Shown here piece by piece: positions 9,414-18,230 of a stretch of 64,000 nucleotides of DNA. Origin of the DNA: Polaromonas eurypsychrophila (GTDB lineage Bacteria > Pseudomonadota > Gammaproteobacteria > Burkholderiales > Burkholderiaceae_C); NCBI RefSeq assembly GCF_014641715.1, contig NZ_BMIG01000004.1, forward strand, positions 1 to 64,000, given 5' to 3'. The stretch's first letter is position 1; each line of letters starts with the position of its first letter. The translations under genes and the position numbers were made by a program. Below the pieces are notes generated by a model. That model had not been told where the DNA came from and ran no database searches. It worked only from the letters and a program-made list of their open reading frames with translations.

Positions 9414-11321
9414 TCAAGCCGCATCTTTGACGGCCGGTCCGGCCACGCCGTCAAACCCGGCAGCGTCCAGCGCGGCGAGTTCTGCGCGGTCAATCAGTCC
9501 TTCTGCCAGTACCTGCATCCCCATTTTGTGAGCCGCCAATGCCAGGCTTTTCAGGAATATCTGGTTGTCTGCGCTGTATTGCAGCCCCCTGACGAAGCTG
9601 GAGTCCACTTTCAGGAAGTCCAGCCCTAAATCGTGCACGGCATCCGCCTGGTTGAAGTGGCGGCCGAAATGTTTCAGCCCCGCATGACTGCCGGCCTGGC
9701 GAACGCTGACGCCGAACGCCCGGAAACTGTCGATGTGCTTGACTGCTGCGGATTCAGCTACTTCCAGCCACAGGCGACCGGCCAGGCCTGGGCTTTTGCA
9801 GATCTGATCCAGCAGTTTGACGTAGTGCTGTTCAGCGCTGATGGAGAGCGCTGAAAGGCTGATGGACAAGCCGGGCAGATGGGGTTCGCTCGCCAGCTTT
9901 TCCTGCGCCAATCGGATGGCTTGCAGATCCATCCATGGCGTCAACTGACTGGCCTCGGCGGCCTGCATGAGATGCCTGGCCGGCTCCCAGTCTGTAGCGC
10001 TGCCCAGCATCAATTCCATCGTGCACTCGCGATGCAGCAGCTTGCCCTGCATATCTGTCACGGGCAGCGAGAGCAGCCGGGCGCGGTTTTGCTCCAGCGC
10101 AAGTTTGATAAGCGGTGCAGTTTCCGGTCCGCCCTGGGCCGCAGCTTCCGGGCTGGCTTCCCGAACCGCGTTGGCGCCTTGCGCTTCTGCAGCAATCAAG
10201 GCAGAGGAGACTTGAGCCATCAGGCTTGGCATATCCTGCCCGCGCGTCAATTTTCCCAAGCCGATGTAGGCCGCAGGGTCGCCCGCCGTCAGTGGCGCAC
10301 TTATTTCTATCAGCGAGGCCAGCAATTTTTTGGCGACTTCGCGTGCATTGACCTGCGCCGGAAGAAGCAACGCGAAGTCGGAGTCCCCGATACGTGCCGC
10401 TACCGCTTGGCTCTGCAGCGCCTGATGCTGGAGGGTTTCCCCAACTGTCTTCAGCAGGCCATCCACAACGCTCGAGCCCAGTCGTTTGCTGAGCGCGGAA
10501 AATCTGGCAATACGCATAAGAAGCAGCGTACCGCCCTCGGCCTCTTCGCTGTCGAGCGAGTCCAGCAGTTGAACCAGGAAAAAGGTGCGGTTGGCCAGGC
10601 CGGTCAGCGTGTCGTAGTTGGCAGCCAGACGCAGAACTTCCAGGCGCTGGGCTTCTTCTGCAAACATGTTCTTGAGTCGCGTGACGGTGCCATTCATCGC
10701 CATGGCCAGCTGCCGGAGCTCGGGCACATTGGGCACGTCTATCAGTACAAACCGACGGTCGCTGATGGCATTGGCCTGATTGATCACACGCTGTAGTGGT
10801 TCACGCAAGCGGCCGAGAACAGTGGCCGCCAGCACTCCGCCTACCAGCCCGGCGAGGGCCAGTGCCGCCACCAGCTGCAGAACACTTTTCCATAAGGCTT
10901 CATAAGCAAACCGGCTGTTGCTGATCAGGGTCAACGTGCCCAACTGATTCCAGCCGCTGCTGATGCGGGCCTGGCCTGGACTGGCATACAACGGCAAGAG
11001 CTGTGTGAACCAGTCGGGCACAGATTGCGCCCGGCCAGGCGTCACCTTTTCCACGATGGTTTGACCAAGAGGGTCAACAACCCGTATCAGCTCGTAGTGC
11101 CCGCTGTCAAACAAAGCCGAAACTGTCAGCTCGATCATCACCGAATCGGCATTTTGCTGGCTCAACGCCAATGCCAAAGCGGTTGCATTGTCTGTATTTT
11201 TGGCATTGAGCTGCTCTGACAGATAACTCCGCGCATTCAGCGTGGAAGCCAGCAAGCCACCCATCAGTGCCAGCAAGGTACTGAGAATGATTGCAAGCCA
11301 CATTTGGCGATACATTGACAT
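9414..11321 (-). CDS. lapD: LapD-like c-di-GMP receptor, degenerate GGDEF/EAL
   Basis: 635 aa. A membrane helix (about 8-28) is followed by a periplasmic LapD/MoxY-type sensor domain (30-145), a second helix (147-170), HAMP (170-225), a GGDEF-like domain and an EAL-like domain to the C-terminus. The GGDEF signature is reduced to GDSDF (312-316), and the EAL position reads MELML (435-439), so both catalytic centres look dead. In known Lap systems the inactive EAL domain binds c-di-GMP and the periplasmic domain sequesters the LapG protease. The gene follows lapG after 47 bp on the same strand and converges on the adhesin. The start is ATG with GAGGGGA upstream. It could instead be a different dual-domain c-di-GMP protein, but this context makes LapD the best call. 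Confidence 0.85.
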   Translation of the reverse strand: MSMYRQMWLAIILSTLLALMGGLLASTLNARSYLSEQLNAKNTDNATALALALSQQNADSVMIELTVSALFDSGHYELIRVVDPLGQTIVEKVTPGRAQSVPDWFTQLLPLYASPGQARISSGWNQLGTLTLISNSRFAYEALWKSVLQLVAALALAGLVGGVLAATVLGRLREPLQRVINQANAISDRRFVLIDVPNVPELRQLAMAMNGTVTRLKNMFAEEAQRLEVLRLAANYDTLTGLANRTFFLVQLLDSLDSEEAEGGTLLLMRIARFSALSKRLGSSVVDGLLKTVGETLQHQALQSQAVAARIGDSDFALLLPAQVNAREVAKKLLASLIEISAPLTAGDPAAYIGLGKLTRGQDMPSLMAQVSSALIAAEAQGANAVREASPEAAAQGGPETAPLIKLALEQNRARLLSLPVTDMQGKLLHRECTMELMLGSATDWEPARHLMQAAEASQLTPWMDLQAIRLAQEKLASEPHLPGLSISLSALSISAEQHYVKLLDQICKSPGLAGRLWLEVAESAAVKHIDSFRAFGVSVRQAGSHAGLKHFGRHFNQADAVHDLGLDFLKVDSSFVRGLQYSADNQIFLKSLALAAHKMGMQVLAEGLIDRAELAALDAAGFDGVAGPAVKDAA

Positions 11322-11368
11322 GGAAAATTCCCCTCGGAACAGTTCTTTATAGCGTTTTCTGGATGGAC

Positions 11369-12064
11369 TCAGTCAAAACCTTCGGCACGCGCCCGATTCA
11401 GCAATTCCTGCCATCGCGACAGCGTGCCTGGCCCTCCTGCGCCTCGCGCGCCTGATGCTCCCTGCCAAAGTCCCTGGCTGTTGAAGCTAAAAACAGGCAA
11501 AAGATCCGGTCGACGTGAAGCAGGTCGTAGATCGTTGATCAGGTTGTCGAGAATCAGGGGTTCGGCATCCGGAACGGGATAAAAGGCCAGAACCATGTGC
11601 GCCTGGGTAATGCTGCTGTTGATACCGCCAATCCGCGCCTGCACATAGACCAGCCGCAACTTTTCGTCTGGAATGCCAAGCAGCAGAAGGGTGAAATACT
11701 TGACGATGGCAAAGTCCTCACAATCGCCAGCCCCGCGACCCAGGGTCTCCATCGGGGTTGCCCAGTAGTCGCTTTTTTTCCATACCGTCAGGTCCTCATC
11801 AAACTTGATACGGCGGTTGAAAAAATCGTTGACGAGCTTGAGTTTTGCTGGCGCTGGCTGCTCTGCACCTTGCTTCAACAGCGTTTGCCAATCGACGAAC
11901 GCCCCCGCCGCAGGCGCACCGAAGCGCTGGACAAGGACGTGTTGCATCCGGTCAAAGTCAAGGGCAGCGACCTTGAGTGACCCAATGATGAGCAGCAATA
12001 CCAGCAGTACTGCTCTGTGGAAATTCTTGAAGTGTGTCGTTTTTGCCCCAACAGCGAAATTCAC
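11369..12064 (-). CDS. lapG: LapG-like periplasmic cysteine protease (BTLCP family)
   Basis: 231 aa, bacterial transglutaminase-like cysteine proteinase. The catalytic triad is visible as Cys115 (GAGDCEDFAIVKYF), His156 (QAHMVLAFYP) and Asp173 (LILDNL). The core WKKSDYWATPMETLGRG is typical of LapG. A hydrophobic segment at 17-35 would export it. The start is a GTG with only a weak upstream purine stretch, so the exact N-terminus is uncertain. In the known pathway LapG cuts the N-terminal retention module of the giant adhesin when LapD releases it at low c-di-GMP. It is first in a lapG-lapD pair. The substrate is presumably the adhesin encoded convergently, but its cleavage site lies outside the window. 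Confidence 0.88.
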   Translation of the reverse strand: MNFAVGAKTTHFKNFHRAVLLVLLLIIGSLKVAALDFDRMQHVLVQRFGAPAAGAFVDWQTLLKQGAEQPAPAKLKLVNDFFNRRIKFDEDLTVWKKSDYWATPMETLGRGAGDCEDFAIVKYFTLLLLGIPDEKLRLVYVQARIGGINSSITQAHMVLAFYPVPDAEPLILDNLINDLRPASRRPDLLPVFSFNSQGLWQGASGARGAGGPGTLSRWQELLNRARAEGFD

Positions 12065-12200
12065 CTGGATATTAATTGCACTTCCAGAAAGCCTGCGTTA
12101 GTATGAAAATATCTATATAAAACAGTAACTAACCGTGTTTTGTTAACCTAATTTCGAATAATTATTGATCTTCGATCTACCGGGTTAACAAGGCATTGAC
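12065..12200. promoter_or_regulatory. AT-rich divergent promoter region, lapG / TolC-family gene
   Basis: This spacer is clearly AT-richer than its surroundings and separates the divergent lapG and tolC-family genes. It contains TATATAAAA (12112-12120), GTTAACC and GGTTAAC motifs, and AATAATTATT, all suitable as -10-like or regulator-binding elements. No specific operator could be assigned. Confidence 0.45.
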
Positions 12201-12350
12201 TTGGGTCGGAGCGGTTGCTTACCGCAGGAAAGAGTGAAAGCAAGCAATGCAAGAAAAGCCAGTAAATTGCCCTACGTCGCTAATTCCGGTTACTCCTGGC
12301 CGGGCGAAATCTTCTTTTTTCGCCAGTGTAACGGCGAAGCGGTTGCTTGC

Positions 12351-14477
12351 ATGAGCAGGGCCCAGTGCATCGTTCAACCTGACATGGTCGTGGGCAACGC
12401 GTTGCGCGCATGCCGTCCTGGCAATGACCGCTTCAAGGGGGTGGCCGCTTTTGTATGGGCCGGCATGGCGGCTGGTGCATTGGCGCTGGGTTGGCCTGGC
12501 ATTGCACGCGCGCAGAACGAAAAACCGCTGACGCTCAAGGAGGCGGCGCAAAAAGCAGTTTTGAACAACCCCGAAGTGCTGGCACGCTGGCACACGCTCA
12601 AGGCGGCTGACAATGAGCGCGATGTGGGCGCAGGTGCCTTGCTGCCCCGAATCGATCTTCTTGCTGGCGCCGGTGCTGAGCGGCGGACTGATTCCACAGT
12701 GCGTTCGCGCTACGACAGGACCTCTTCGTCGCTGACCATCACCCAAGTGTTATACGACGGTTTTGCCACGCGTAATGAACTCAAGCGGCTGGACCATGCC
12801 CGTCTGGTCCGCCTGTTCGAGTTTTTTGACACCTCTGAAAGTGTGGCGCTGGAGGCAGGGCGTGCTTTCTACGATGTCTTGCGTTTTCGGGATCTGGTGG
12901 GGCTGGCGGAGGAAAATTTTGTCCAGCATCGCTCCGTATTCGAGCAGACGGAGCGCAGGGTCAAGGCCAAGATAGCGCGTGCAGTCGATCTGGAGCAGAT
13001 TGGTGCGCGTCTGGCCCTGGCCGAGTCCAATCTTTTGACCGAAACCGCCAATTTGCACGATGCGTCGGTGCGCTTCCAGCGTATCGTCGGGCAAGTGCCA
13101 CCCGCCGAATTGCCTTTACCTGCGCAGTTGACGCTGAATATTCCGGTTGACGCGACCAATGCCGTGCGGGAGGCGCAACGGCGCAACGGCGCTTTGCGCG
13201 CGTCGATTGAAAACGTGCGCGCCTCGGATGCTGCACTGGCTTCCCGCCAGGGCGTTTATCAGCCGCGCTTTGACCTGCGACTGCGTCGTGACCGGGGTAG
13301 CAACCTCAGTGGTATTCCAGGAACTTCGGAGACCAGCGTGGCGGAAGTGGTGATGAGCTGGAATCTCTTCAATGGCTTTAGCGACCGTGCCCGCGAGCGG
13401 CAGTTTGCCGAGCAGCTCAATATCGCGAGAGATCTGCGCGACAAGACCTGCCGCGACATCCGGCAGACCTTGTTGATCGCCTACAACGATGTTCGTAAGC
13501 TCACCGAGCAACTGATTTACATCAGTCAGAACAAAGTGTCCGTCGAGAAGGCGAGAAACGCCTACCGGCAGCAATTTGACATCGGGCAGCGGACTTTGCT
13601 GGACTTGCTCGATACCGAAAACGAGTTGTATCAAGCCAGGCGCGCCGAGGCGAGTGCCGAGCAGGATCTTAATATTGCTTACGTCAGAACCCATGCCGGG
13701 CTTGGCACACTGCTGAGTGCTCTGGAGCTGTCCAAGATAGAAACGGGCCCGGTTCCTGGACTGGAGCAGTGGGACCAGGGCGAGGACGCCGCGCAGAGTT
13801 GCCCTCCCGAGCCTGTGACCGTCTATGTGGTGGACAAGGCTGCCCTGCTTGGACGGGCCGCAGACCTGCAAAAACAGACGGCCTTGCTCAATGCGCGAGA
13901 GCGTGCCATGCAAGAGGTGTTGGCCCCCAATCCGCCCGACGCATCGGGTGCAAGGCCTGCTGGCGCTGCTACCTCGGCGACACCCGCTGCTCCGGCTTCA
14001 ATGCAGGCGACGCCAAGGGCTCCAGCCGGCAGAGGGGCACCGCTGGTGACGCCAGCGCCTCTTGGAGCCGTACCGCCCCCGCCCCCGCCCGCTCCAGTTT
14101 CGTCATCGAACGACGCCAATTACAGCGAGATCAGGCAGGCGCTGCAAAACTGGCGTGCCGCATGGATCAAACGCGATGTGGACACCTACCTCGAGTTTTA
14201 TGCGCCCAACTTCGTGCCTTCGACGGGTGATGGCCGGGAAGCCTGGAAAGAAAAACGCAAAGCGGCTTTGAACCGTGCGGCCGATATTTCCCTGGAGATT
14301 GCCGACTTGACCGTGACGCTGTCGGATGCCACGAACGCAACCATGGTTTTCAAGCAGACGTATGGCGCAACCAATTACCGGGATATTGTCACTAAAACTT
14401 TGCAATGGATGAAACTGGGTGAGCGCTGGCTGATTGTTCGGGAGAGCTCGGCCGCTCCCTTGGCGGCGGGGCAATAG
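12351..14477 (+). CDS. TolC-family type I secretion outer-membrane protein with C-terminal NTF2-like domain
   Basis: About 708 aa from the ATG at 12351. Other starts are possible at 12201 (TTG) and 12384 (ATG), and none has a strong ribosome site. A signal peptide precedes ARAQNEKPLTLKEAAQ. Two outer-membrane efflux (OEP) repeats follow (about 60-460, e.g. SLTITQVLYDGF and LLDLLDTENELYQARRAEAS). A Pro/Ala-rich linker (about 520-590) leads to a roughly 110-aa SnoaL/DUF4440-like domain (IRQALQNWRAAWIKRDVDTY) at the C-terminus. TolC proteins are normally 420-490 aa, so the extra domain is notable. The place beside lapG-lapD and the adhesin suggests it is the LapE-like outer channel. The partner ATPase and membrane-fusion genes are not in the window. 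Confidence 0.85.
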   Translation: MSRAQCIVQPDMVVGNALRACRPGNDRFKGVAAFVWAGMAAGALALGWPGIARAQNEKPLTLKEAAQKAVLNNPEVLARWHTLKAADNERDVGAGALLPRIDLLAGAGAERRTDSTVRSRYDRTSSSLTITQVLYDGFATRNELKRLDHARLVRLFEFFDTSESVALEAGRAFYDVLRFRDLVGLAEENFVQHRSVFEQTERRVKAKIARAVDLEQIGARLALAESNLLTETANLHDASVRFQRIVGQVPPAELPLPAQLTLNIPVDATNAVREAQRRNGALRASIENVRASDAALASRQGVYQPRFDLRLRRDRGSNLSGIPGTSETSVAEVVMSWNLFNGFSDRARERQFAEQLNIARDLRDKTCRDIRQTLLIAYNDVRKLTEQLIYISQNKVSVEKARNAYRQQFDIGQRTLLDLLDTENELYQARRAEASAEQDLNIAYVRTHAGLGTLLSALELSKIETGPVPGLEQWDQGEDAAQSCPPEPVTVYVVDKAALLGRAADLQKQTALLNARERAMQEVLAPNPPDASGARPAGAATSATPAAPASMQATPRAPAGRGAPLVTPAPLGAVPPPPPPAPVSSSNDANYSEIRQALQNWRAAWIKRDVDTYLEFYAPNFVPSTGDGREAWKEKRKAALNRAADISLEIADLTVTLSDATNATMVFKQTYGATNYRDIVTKTLQWMKLGERWLIVRESSAAPLAAGQ

Positions 14478-14501
14478 GCACGCCTTGGTGTCTGAATAAG
14501 G

Positions 14502-14518
14502 GCACCACCGCGTGGTGC
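14502..14518. terminator. Short hairpin between convergent genes
   Basis: A perfect 7-bp stem GCACCAC/GTGGTGC with a 3-nt loop lies 25 bp after the TolC-family stop and 44 bp before the end of the convergent PAS-receiver gene. There is no T-run on the plus strand, so function as an intrinsic terminator is doubtful. Confidence 0.3.
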
Positions 14519-14561
14519 ATAAAATCGTGATCTGGTCGCTGACCCGACCCCCGATACAGGC

Positions 14562-15521
14562 TCAGCGCAAAGTATTGCTGGCGGCCACCCGGTCGAGTTC
14601 GTCAAACACCTTGTCAAAATCCACCGGTTTGGTCCAGTAGCCGGTAAAACCGGCTTGCTCGGCAAGTATTTTGTGTTCGGGCAGGGTATCGGCCGAACAC
14701 ATGAAAGCCGGCGTTTCTTCAAGCCCGGCTATCGCACGCATGCGCTTGAGCAGATCAATGCCGTGGGTGTCCGGCAGGCGACCGTCCAGGACCAGCACAT
14801 CGGGCTGCCAGGTGCTGGCGACCTCAAAGCCCTGGGCGCCGTTTTGAGCCATGCGCATCTCGACATCGTCGCGGGTTCGCATCACGTCATCGAACAGCAT
14901 CAGGTTGTACATATTGTCCTCAACGTACAGCACGCGCATTTTTCGCTGGGTACCGTCTGCGGCTACTGTGGCCGGCGCCAGGAAATCGGGGTGGGTATCG
15001 GTGAAGTCGCTGGATTGTTCCCAGTAGACGTCTGTGGACACCTTGTCCAGAACCCGGCACAGCCGGGCAGACTGGATCAGCGCGTTTTCCACGCGCTTGC
15101 GCTCGGTGACGTTCAGGCTCAGTTCGACAAACACAAGTGGCCGTCCCTGGCTGTCGACTTCGGAAAACAACAGTGAGTGAATTTCCAGCAATTCACCATC
15201 GGGACGGATGACACGGTAGTCGAGCTCTATGGCGCCTGGGCTCATGCGCAGTTGCTCCCGCGCCCTGATCAACAACCCAAGGTCATCCGGATAAACCAGA
15301 CCCATGGCGAAGTCCAAAGTGACCGGTGCACCGATGGGACTGACGCCAAACATCTGGTATGCACGGGTGTTCCAGTTCAACTCCTGTTTTGCCAGGTTGA
15401 ACACGGACTGGGCCACCCCGGTGGAGGTCAGTAGCTGCTGCTGCATCCGGCGCTGGGCTTCTGCAAACCCGAATTCGGGCTCAGGCGCGATCTGTCTGAA
15501 GCCAGGTACCGGCTCACTCAT
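14562..15521 (-). CDS. PAS domain-response regulator receiver protein
   Basis: 319 aa from the ATG at 15521 (AGGAAATTTCC just upstream). Residues 35-140 form a PAS fold ending in the usual PAS-to-kinase junction LNVTERKRVENAL. A linker of about 50 aa follows, then a receiver domain (195-312) with acidic pair Glu201/Asp202, phospho-acceptor Asp246 (VLVLDGRLPD) and Lys298 (YWTKPVD). No HisKA, HATPase, DNA-binding, GGDEF or other output domain is present. It may act as a sensory phosphate sink or protein-protein switch. Its closeness to the Lap genes suggests, but does not prove, a surface-attachment role. Confidence 0.8.
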   Translation of the reverse strand: MSEPVPGFRQIAPEPEFGFAEAQRRMQQQLLTSTGVAQSVFNLAKQELNWNTRAYQMFGVSPIGAPVTLDFAMGLVYPDDLGLLIRAREQLRMSPGAIELDYRVIRPDGELLEIHSLLFSEVDSQGRPLVFVELSLNVTERKRVENALIQSARLCRVLDKVSTDVYWEQSSDFTDTHPDFLAPATVAADGTQRKMRVLYVEDNMYNLMLFDDVMRTRDDVEMRMAQNGAQGFEVASTWQPDVLVLDGRLPDTHGIDLLKRMRAIAGLEETPAFMCSADTLPEHKILAEQAGFTGYWTKPVDFDKVFDELDRVAASNTLR

Positions 15522-15775
15522 GGAAATTTCCTGTGAAGGGGGTGGGCGCAAGGGGCGATTGGAATGAGGTCACGGCAATCTCCAGATGGTCTGGGCCGAT
15601 GGCTTTCCGGATGATTGCCGGGGCCAGTGCTCAGGGAAATTTTATGGAATTTTCCGGTTGCGGAAACTATCTTATGCCAGAAAAGCGCCGCTTGTCGCGG
15701 GGTGTGTACGGGCCGCCACACGCCCCCGTCGCCGAACTGGATGGGGCGATCGGCCCTCAAGCTTTTTCAGTCTTG

Positions 15776-16171
15776 TCAGTCGGGCACAACGGCCGTGACT
15801 TCAATTTCGATGCGTGCCCGCTCTTCGACCAGGGCAGAAACTTCCACACAGGTCATGGCCGGAAAATTTTTGCCCATGACTTCGCGGTAGGCTGCACCCA
15901 GCTCTTTGAGGCGTGCAATGTACTCCACCCGGTCCACAACATACCAGGTCATGCGGACCATGTGTTCGGGTCCAGCACCGCCGGCCTGCAACACCGCCAG
16001 GATGTTCTGCAGCGCCTGCCGCGTCTGGGCGATGAAGTCATCGCTTTCAAACTGCTGCTGTGCGTTCCAGCCGATCTGGCCGCCCACAAAAATCATCGCC
16101 CCGCCCGCCATCACGCCGTTGGCGTAACCTTTGGGCTCGGCCCAGCCGGCAGGTTGCAGCAGTTTCATCAT
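15776..16171 (-). CDS. RidA/YjgF-family enamine/imine deaminase
   Basis: 131 aa from the ATG at 16171, preceded by GGAAGACAAACC. A second ATG follows immediately. The RidA fold is visible in MKLLQPAGWAEPKGYANGV, GGQIGWNAQQQF, QTRQALQNILAVLQAGG and the C-terminal ARIEIEVTAVVP. Family members hydrolyse reactive enamines and imines and release ammonia. The gene is last in the anthranilate-type operon and its ATG overlaps the thioesterase stop (ATGA), so the two are translationally coupled. The ring-reduced product of 2-aminobenzoyl-CoA monooxygenase/reductase carries an enamine-type amino group, so deamination of that intermediate is an attractive inferred role. Confidence 0.85.
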   Translation of the reverse strand: MMKLLQPAGWAEPKGYANGVMAGGAMIFVGGQIGWNAQQQFESDDFIAQTRQALQNILAVLQAGGAGPEHMVRMTWYVVDRVEYIARLKELGAAYREVMGKNFPAMTCVEVSALVEERARIEIEVTAVVPD

Positions 16172-16611
16172 GGTTTGTCTTCCTTTGTTATATCGAGATA
16201 TGGCTGTAAGGCCGCGCGCAGTCCGTCCGGAATAGGTCGCACCTTGCCATGCGGTATTTCCGAACACACCACCACGGTGGTTGCGATCAATTTCAGTACC
16301 TGGCCCTTGTCTGGTGGACTTGAACAGCTATGAATTTCATAGTGCATGCCGATGCTGGCGTTGCCGATGCGGCTCAGGCCCAGGCTGATATCGATCTCGT
16401 CGCCGTAGCGGCACATGCCGAGAAATTCGGTTTTGAGGTCCACGATGGGCACACCCACACCGCAGGCAATCAGCTCGTATTCCGGATGGCCAATGTGCGC
16501 CAAAAAGTCTTCCTGCGTCTCATGCAGTAGGTAGAAATACTGCGGATAAAAAACAATGCCGGCTGGGTCGCAGTGGTGGAACCGGATTTGCTTGCGGACC
16601 GAGAACTTCAT
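16168..16611 (-). CDS. Acyl-CoA thioesterase, 4-hydroxybenzoyl-CoA thioesterase family
   Basis: 147 aa, single hot-dog domain. The N-terminal motif HHCDPAGIVFYPQYF holds the catalytic Asp of the 4HBT class (CDPAGIVFYP). It should hydrolyse an aromatic or alicyclic acyl-CoA. It overlaps the preceding CoA ligase and the following ridA gene by ATGA on both sides, so it is made with the 2-aminobenzoate-type pathway. A likely job is freeing CoA from dead-end thioesters, or acting on a ring intermediate. The substrate cannot be read from the sequence. Confidence 0.85.
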   Translation of the reverse strand: MKFSVRKQIRFHHCDPAGIVFYPQYFYLLHETQEDFLAHIGHPEYELIACGVGVPIVDLKTEFLGMCRYGDEIDISLGLSRIGNASIGMHYEIHSCSSPPDKGQVLKLIATTVVVCSEIPHGKVRPIPDGLRAALQPYLDITKEDKP

Positions 16612-18230
16612 GGCTGGCGCAGCTTGAAGCGCTGGAGTTTGCCGGTCTCGGTGCGCGGCAGGCTGGCCACGAAATCGAGTTGGCGCGGATATTTGAACGG
16701 CGCCAGGTAAGCCTTGACATGGTCCTGCAGCAGTTTGCGCATGGCCTGATCAGCGGCCTGGCCGGGTTTGAGCACCACAAAAGCCTTGACCACCATGCCT
16801 CGTTCGTCATCGGGCACGCCGACCACCCCGCACTCGGCGACCGCGGGGTGTTTGAGCAGCGCGTCTTCGACCTCCGGCCCGCCGACGTTGTAGCCCGAGG
16901 TGATGATCATGTCGTCGGCGCGGGCCTGGTAGAAAAAGTAACCGTCCTCGTCCTGCAGGAAGGCATCGCCCGGATAGTTCCAGCCGTCCTTGACGTAGTT
17001 CGCCTGGCGTTCGTCGTCGAGGTAGCGGCAACCGGTCGGTCCGATCACCGCCAGCCTGCCGATGGTGCCGCGCGGAACTTCCCGGCCGGCATCGTCGACG
17101 ACTTTGGCTGTGTATCCGGGCACCACCTTGCCGATGGCGCCGCGGCGTACCTCGGCCGGCGCGGCCGAGATGAAGATGTGGAACATCTCGGTCGCGCCTA
17201 TGCCATCGGTCATCTCGATGCCAGTGGCCTCTTTCCAGAGCTGGCGCGTCGCGTCGGGCAGGCCTTCGCCGGCGCTGACGCAAGTGCGCAGCGTGGGCAC
17301 ACCGTGTTGTTTGGCAAAAGCCGCCATCTGGCGGTAAAAAGTCGGTGCGGTGTAGCAGATGGTGGCGCCGACCTCGTTGATCAGCTTGATCATGGCTTCA
17401 GGCGTGTAGGCGATGCTGGGGTAATACACCGAGGCGCCCGCCCACATCGGGAAAATCAGCATGCCGCCGAGCCCAAAGGTAAATGCCAGCGGGGGCGAGC
17501 CCATCACGATGTCGCCGGGCGTCGCCTTGAGCACGTGTCGCGGCCAGGCTTCGCAGGCGGCGAGCACGTCGCGGTGGGTGTGCACCGGAGCTTTTGGGGT
17601 GCCTGTGGTGCCCGAGGTGAAGGCCATCATGGCGATGTCGTCGGCCGAGGTCGGGCACGGTGTGAATTGCCCGTCCTTCGCGGCGACCAGCATGGCCAGC
17701 GATCCAGCTTCGTTGGTGTTGAAGGGCACGAGGTGTACCAGCACCGGGTTCAGGTCCTGAGCCGCCTGCAGTTCAGCCAGCAGGCCGGCATCGCACAGCG
17801 CCACGCTGGCCTGCGACTTGGTGATGACTTCGCCAAGCTCCTTGGCGCGCAGCAGCGGCATGGTGGCCACCGCGACCAGACCGGCCTGGACGACGCCCAG
17901 CCAGGCCAGCGCCATGCCGATGGTGTTACCGCCTCGCAGCAACACGCGGTTGCCGGGCACCAGCTTCAGGTCTTCGGTCAGCACCTGGGCAATGCATTTG
18001 ACACGCTCATGCGCATCGGCATAGGTAAGTGTGGCCTGGTCAGAGCGCAGGAAAGGACTGTCTGACAAACCGTTTTTTTCGATGCGCTCAAACAGCACAT
18101 CGACCAGGTTGGCCTGCGCATTGACCACAAGTTCGGGCAGGTCGTAGCGCATCTGCGGCCACTGTGCGGCTGGCGGCAGGCGGTCGTGCACAAAACGGTC
18201 GGTTTGCACTGACGGGGCGGGCGTGTTCAT
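16608..18230 (-). CDS. Benzoate/2-aminobenzoate-CoA ligase (AMP-forming)
   Basis: 540 aa ANL-superfamily ligase. The AMP-binding P-loop [12 protein letters not shown] is at about 204-215, followed by the [16 protein letters not shown] hinge region. The catalytic Lys is in [12 protein letters not shown] near the C-terminus. The length and the N-terminal [17 protein letters not shown] match the benzoate/2-aminobenzoate-CoA ligase family. The reaction is aromatic acid + ATP + CoA giving aroyl-CoA. The neighbours (monooxygenase/reductase, beta-oxidation enzymes, RidA) favour 2-aminobenzoate over benzoate. It overlaps its upstream and downstream genes by 4 bp. Salicylate is an alternative substrate. 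Confidence 0.82.
   Translation of the reverse strand: MNTPAPSVQTDRFVHDRLPPAAQWPQMRYDLPELVVNAQANLVDVLFERIEKNGLSDSPFLRSDQATLTYADAHERVKCIAQVLTEDLKLVPGNRVLLRGGNTIGMALAWLGVVQAGLVAVATMPLLRAKELGEVITKSQASVALCDAGLLAELQAAQDLNPVLVHLVPFNTNEAGSLAMLVAAKDGQFTPCPTSADDIAMMAFTSGTTGTPKAPVHTHRDVLAACEAWPRHVLKATPGDIVMGSPPLAFTFGLGGMLIFPMWAGASVYYPSIAYTPEAMIKLINEVGATICYTAPTFYRQMAAFAKQHGVPTLRTCVSAGEGLPDATRQLWKEATGIEMTDGIGATEMFHIFISAAPAEVRRGAIGKVVPGYTAKVVDDAGREVPRGTIGRLAVIGPTGCRYLDDERQANYVKDGWNYPGDAFLQDEDGYFFYQARADDMIITSGYNVGGPEVEDALLKHPAVAECGVVGVPDDERGMVVKAFVVLKPGQAADQAMRKLLQDHVKAYLAPFKYPRQLDFVASLPRTETGKLQRFKLRQP

Noticed and set aside
12201-12350. Extended TolC N-terminus from TTG at 12201
   Set aside because: The 50 extra residues precede a normal signal peptide and resemble no family; kept only as an alternative start.
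16680-18065. 461-aa open frame on the plus strand
   Set aside because: Antisense to the CoA ligase, no motif, skewed His/Arg/Gly composition.
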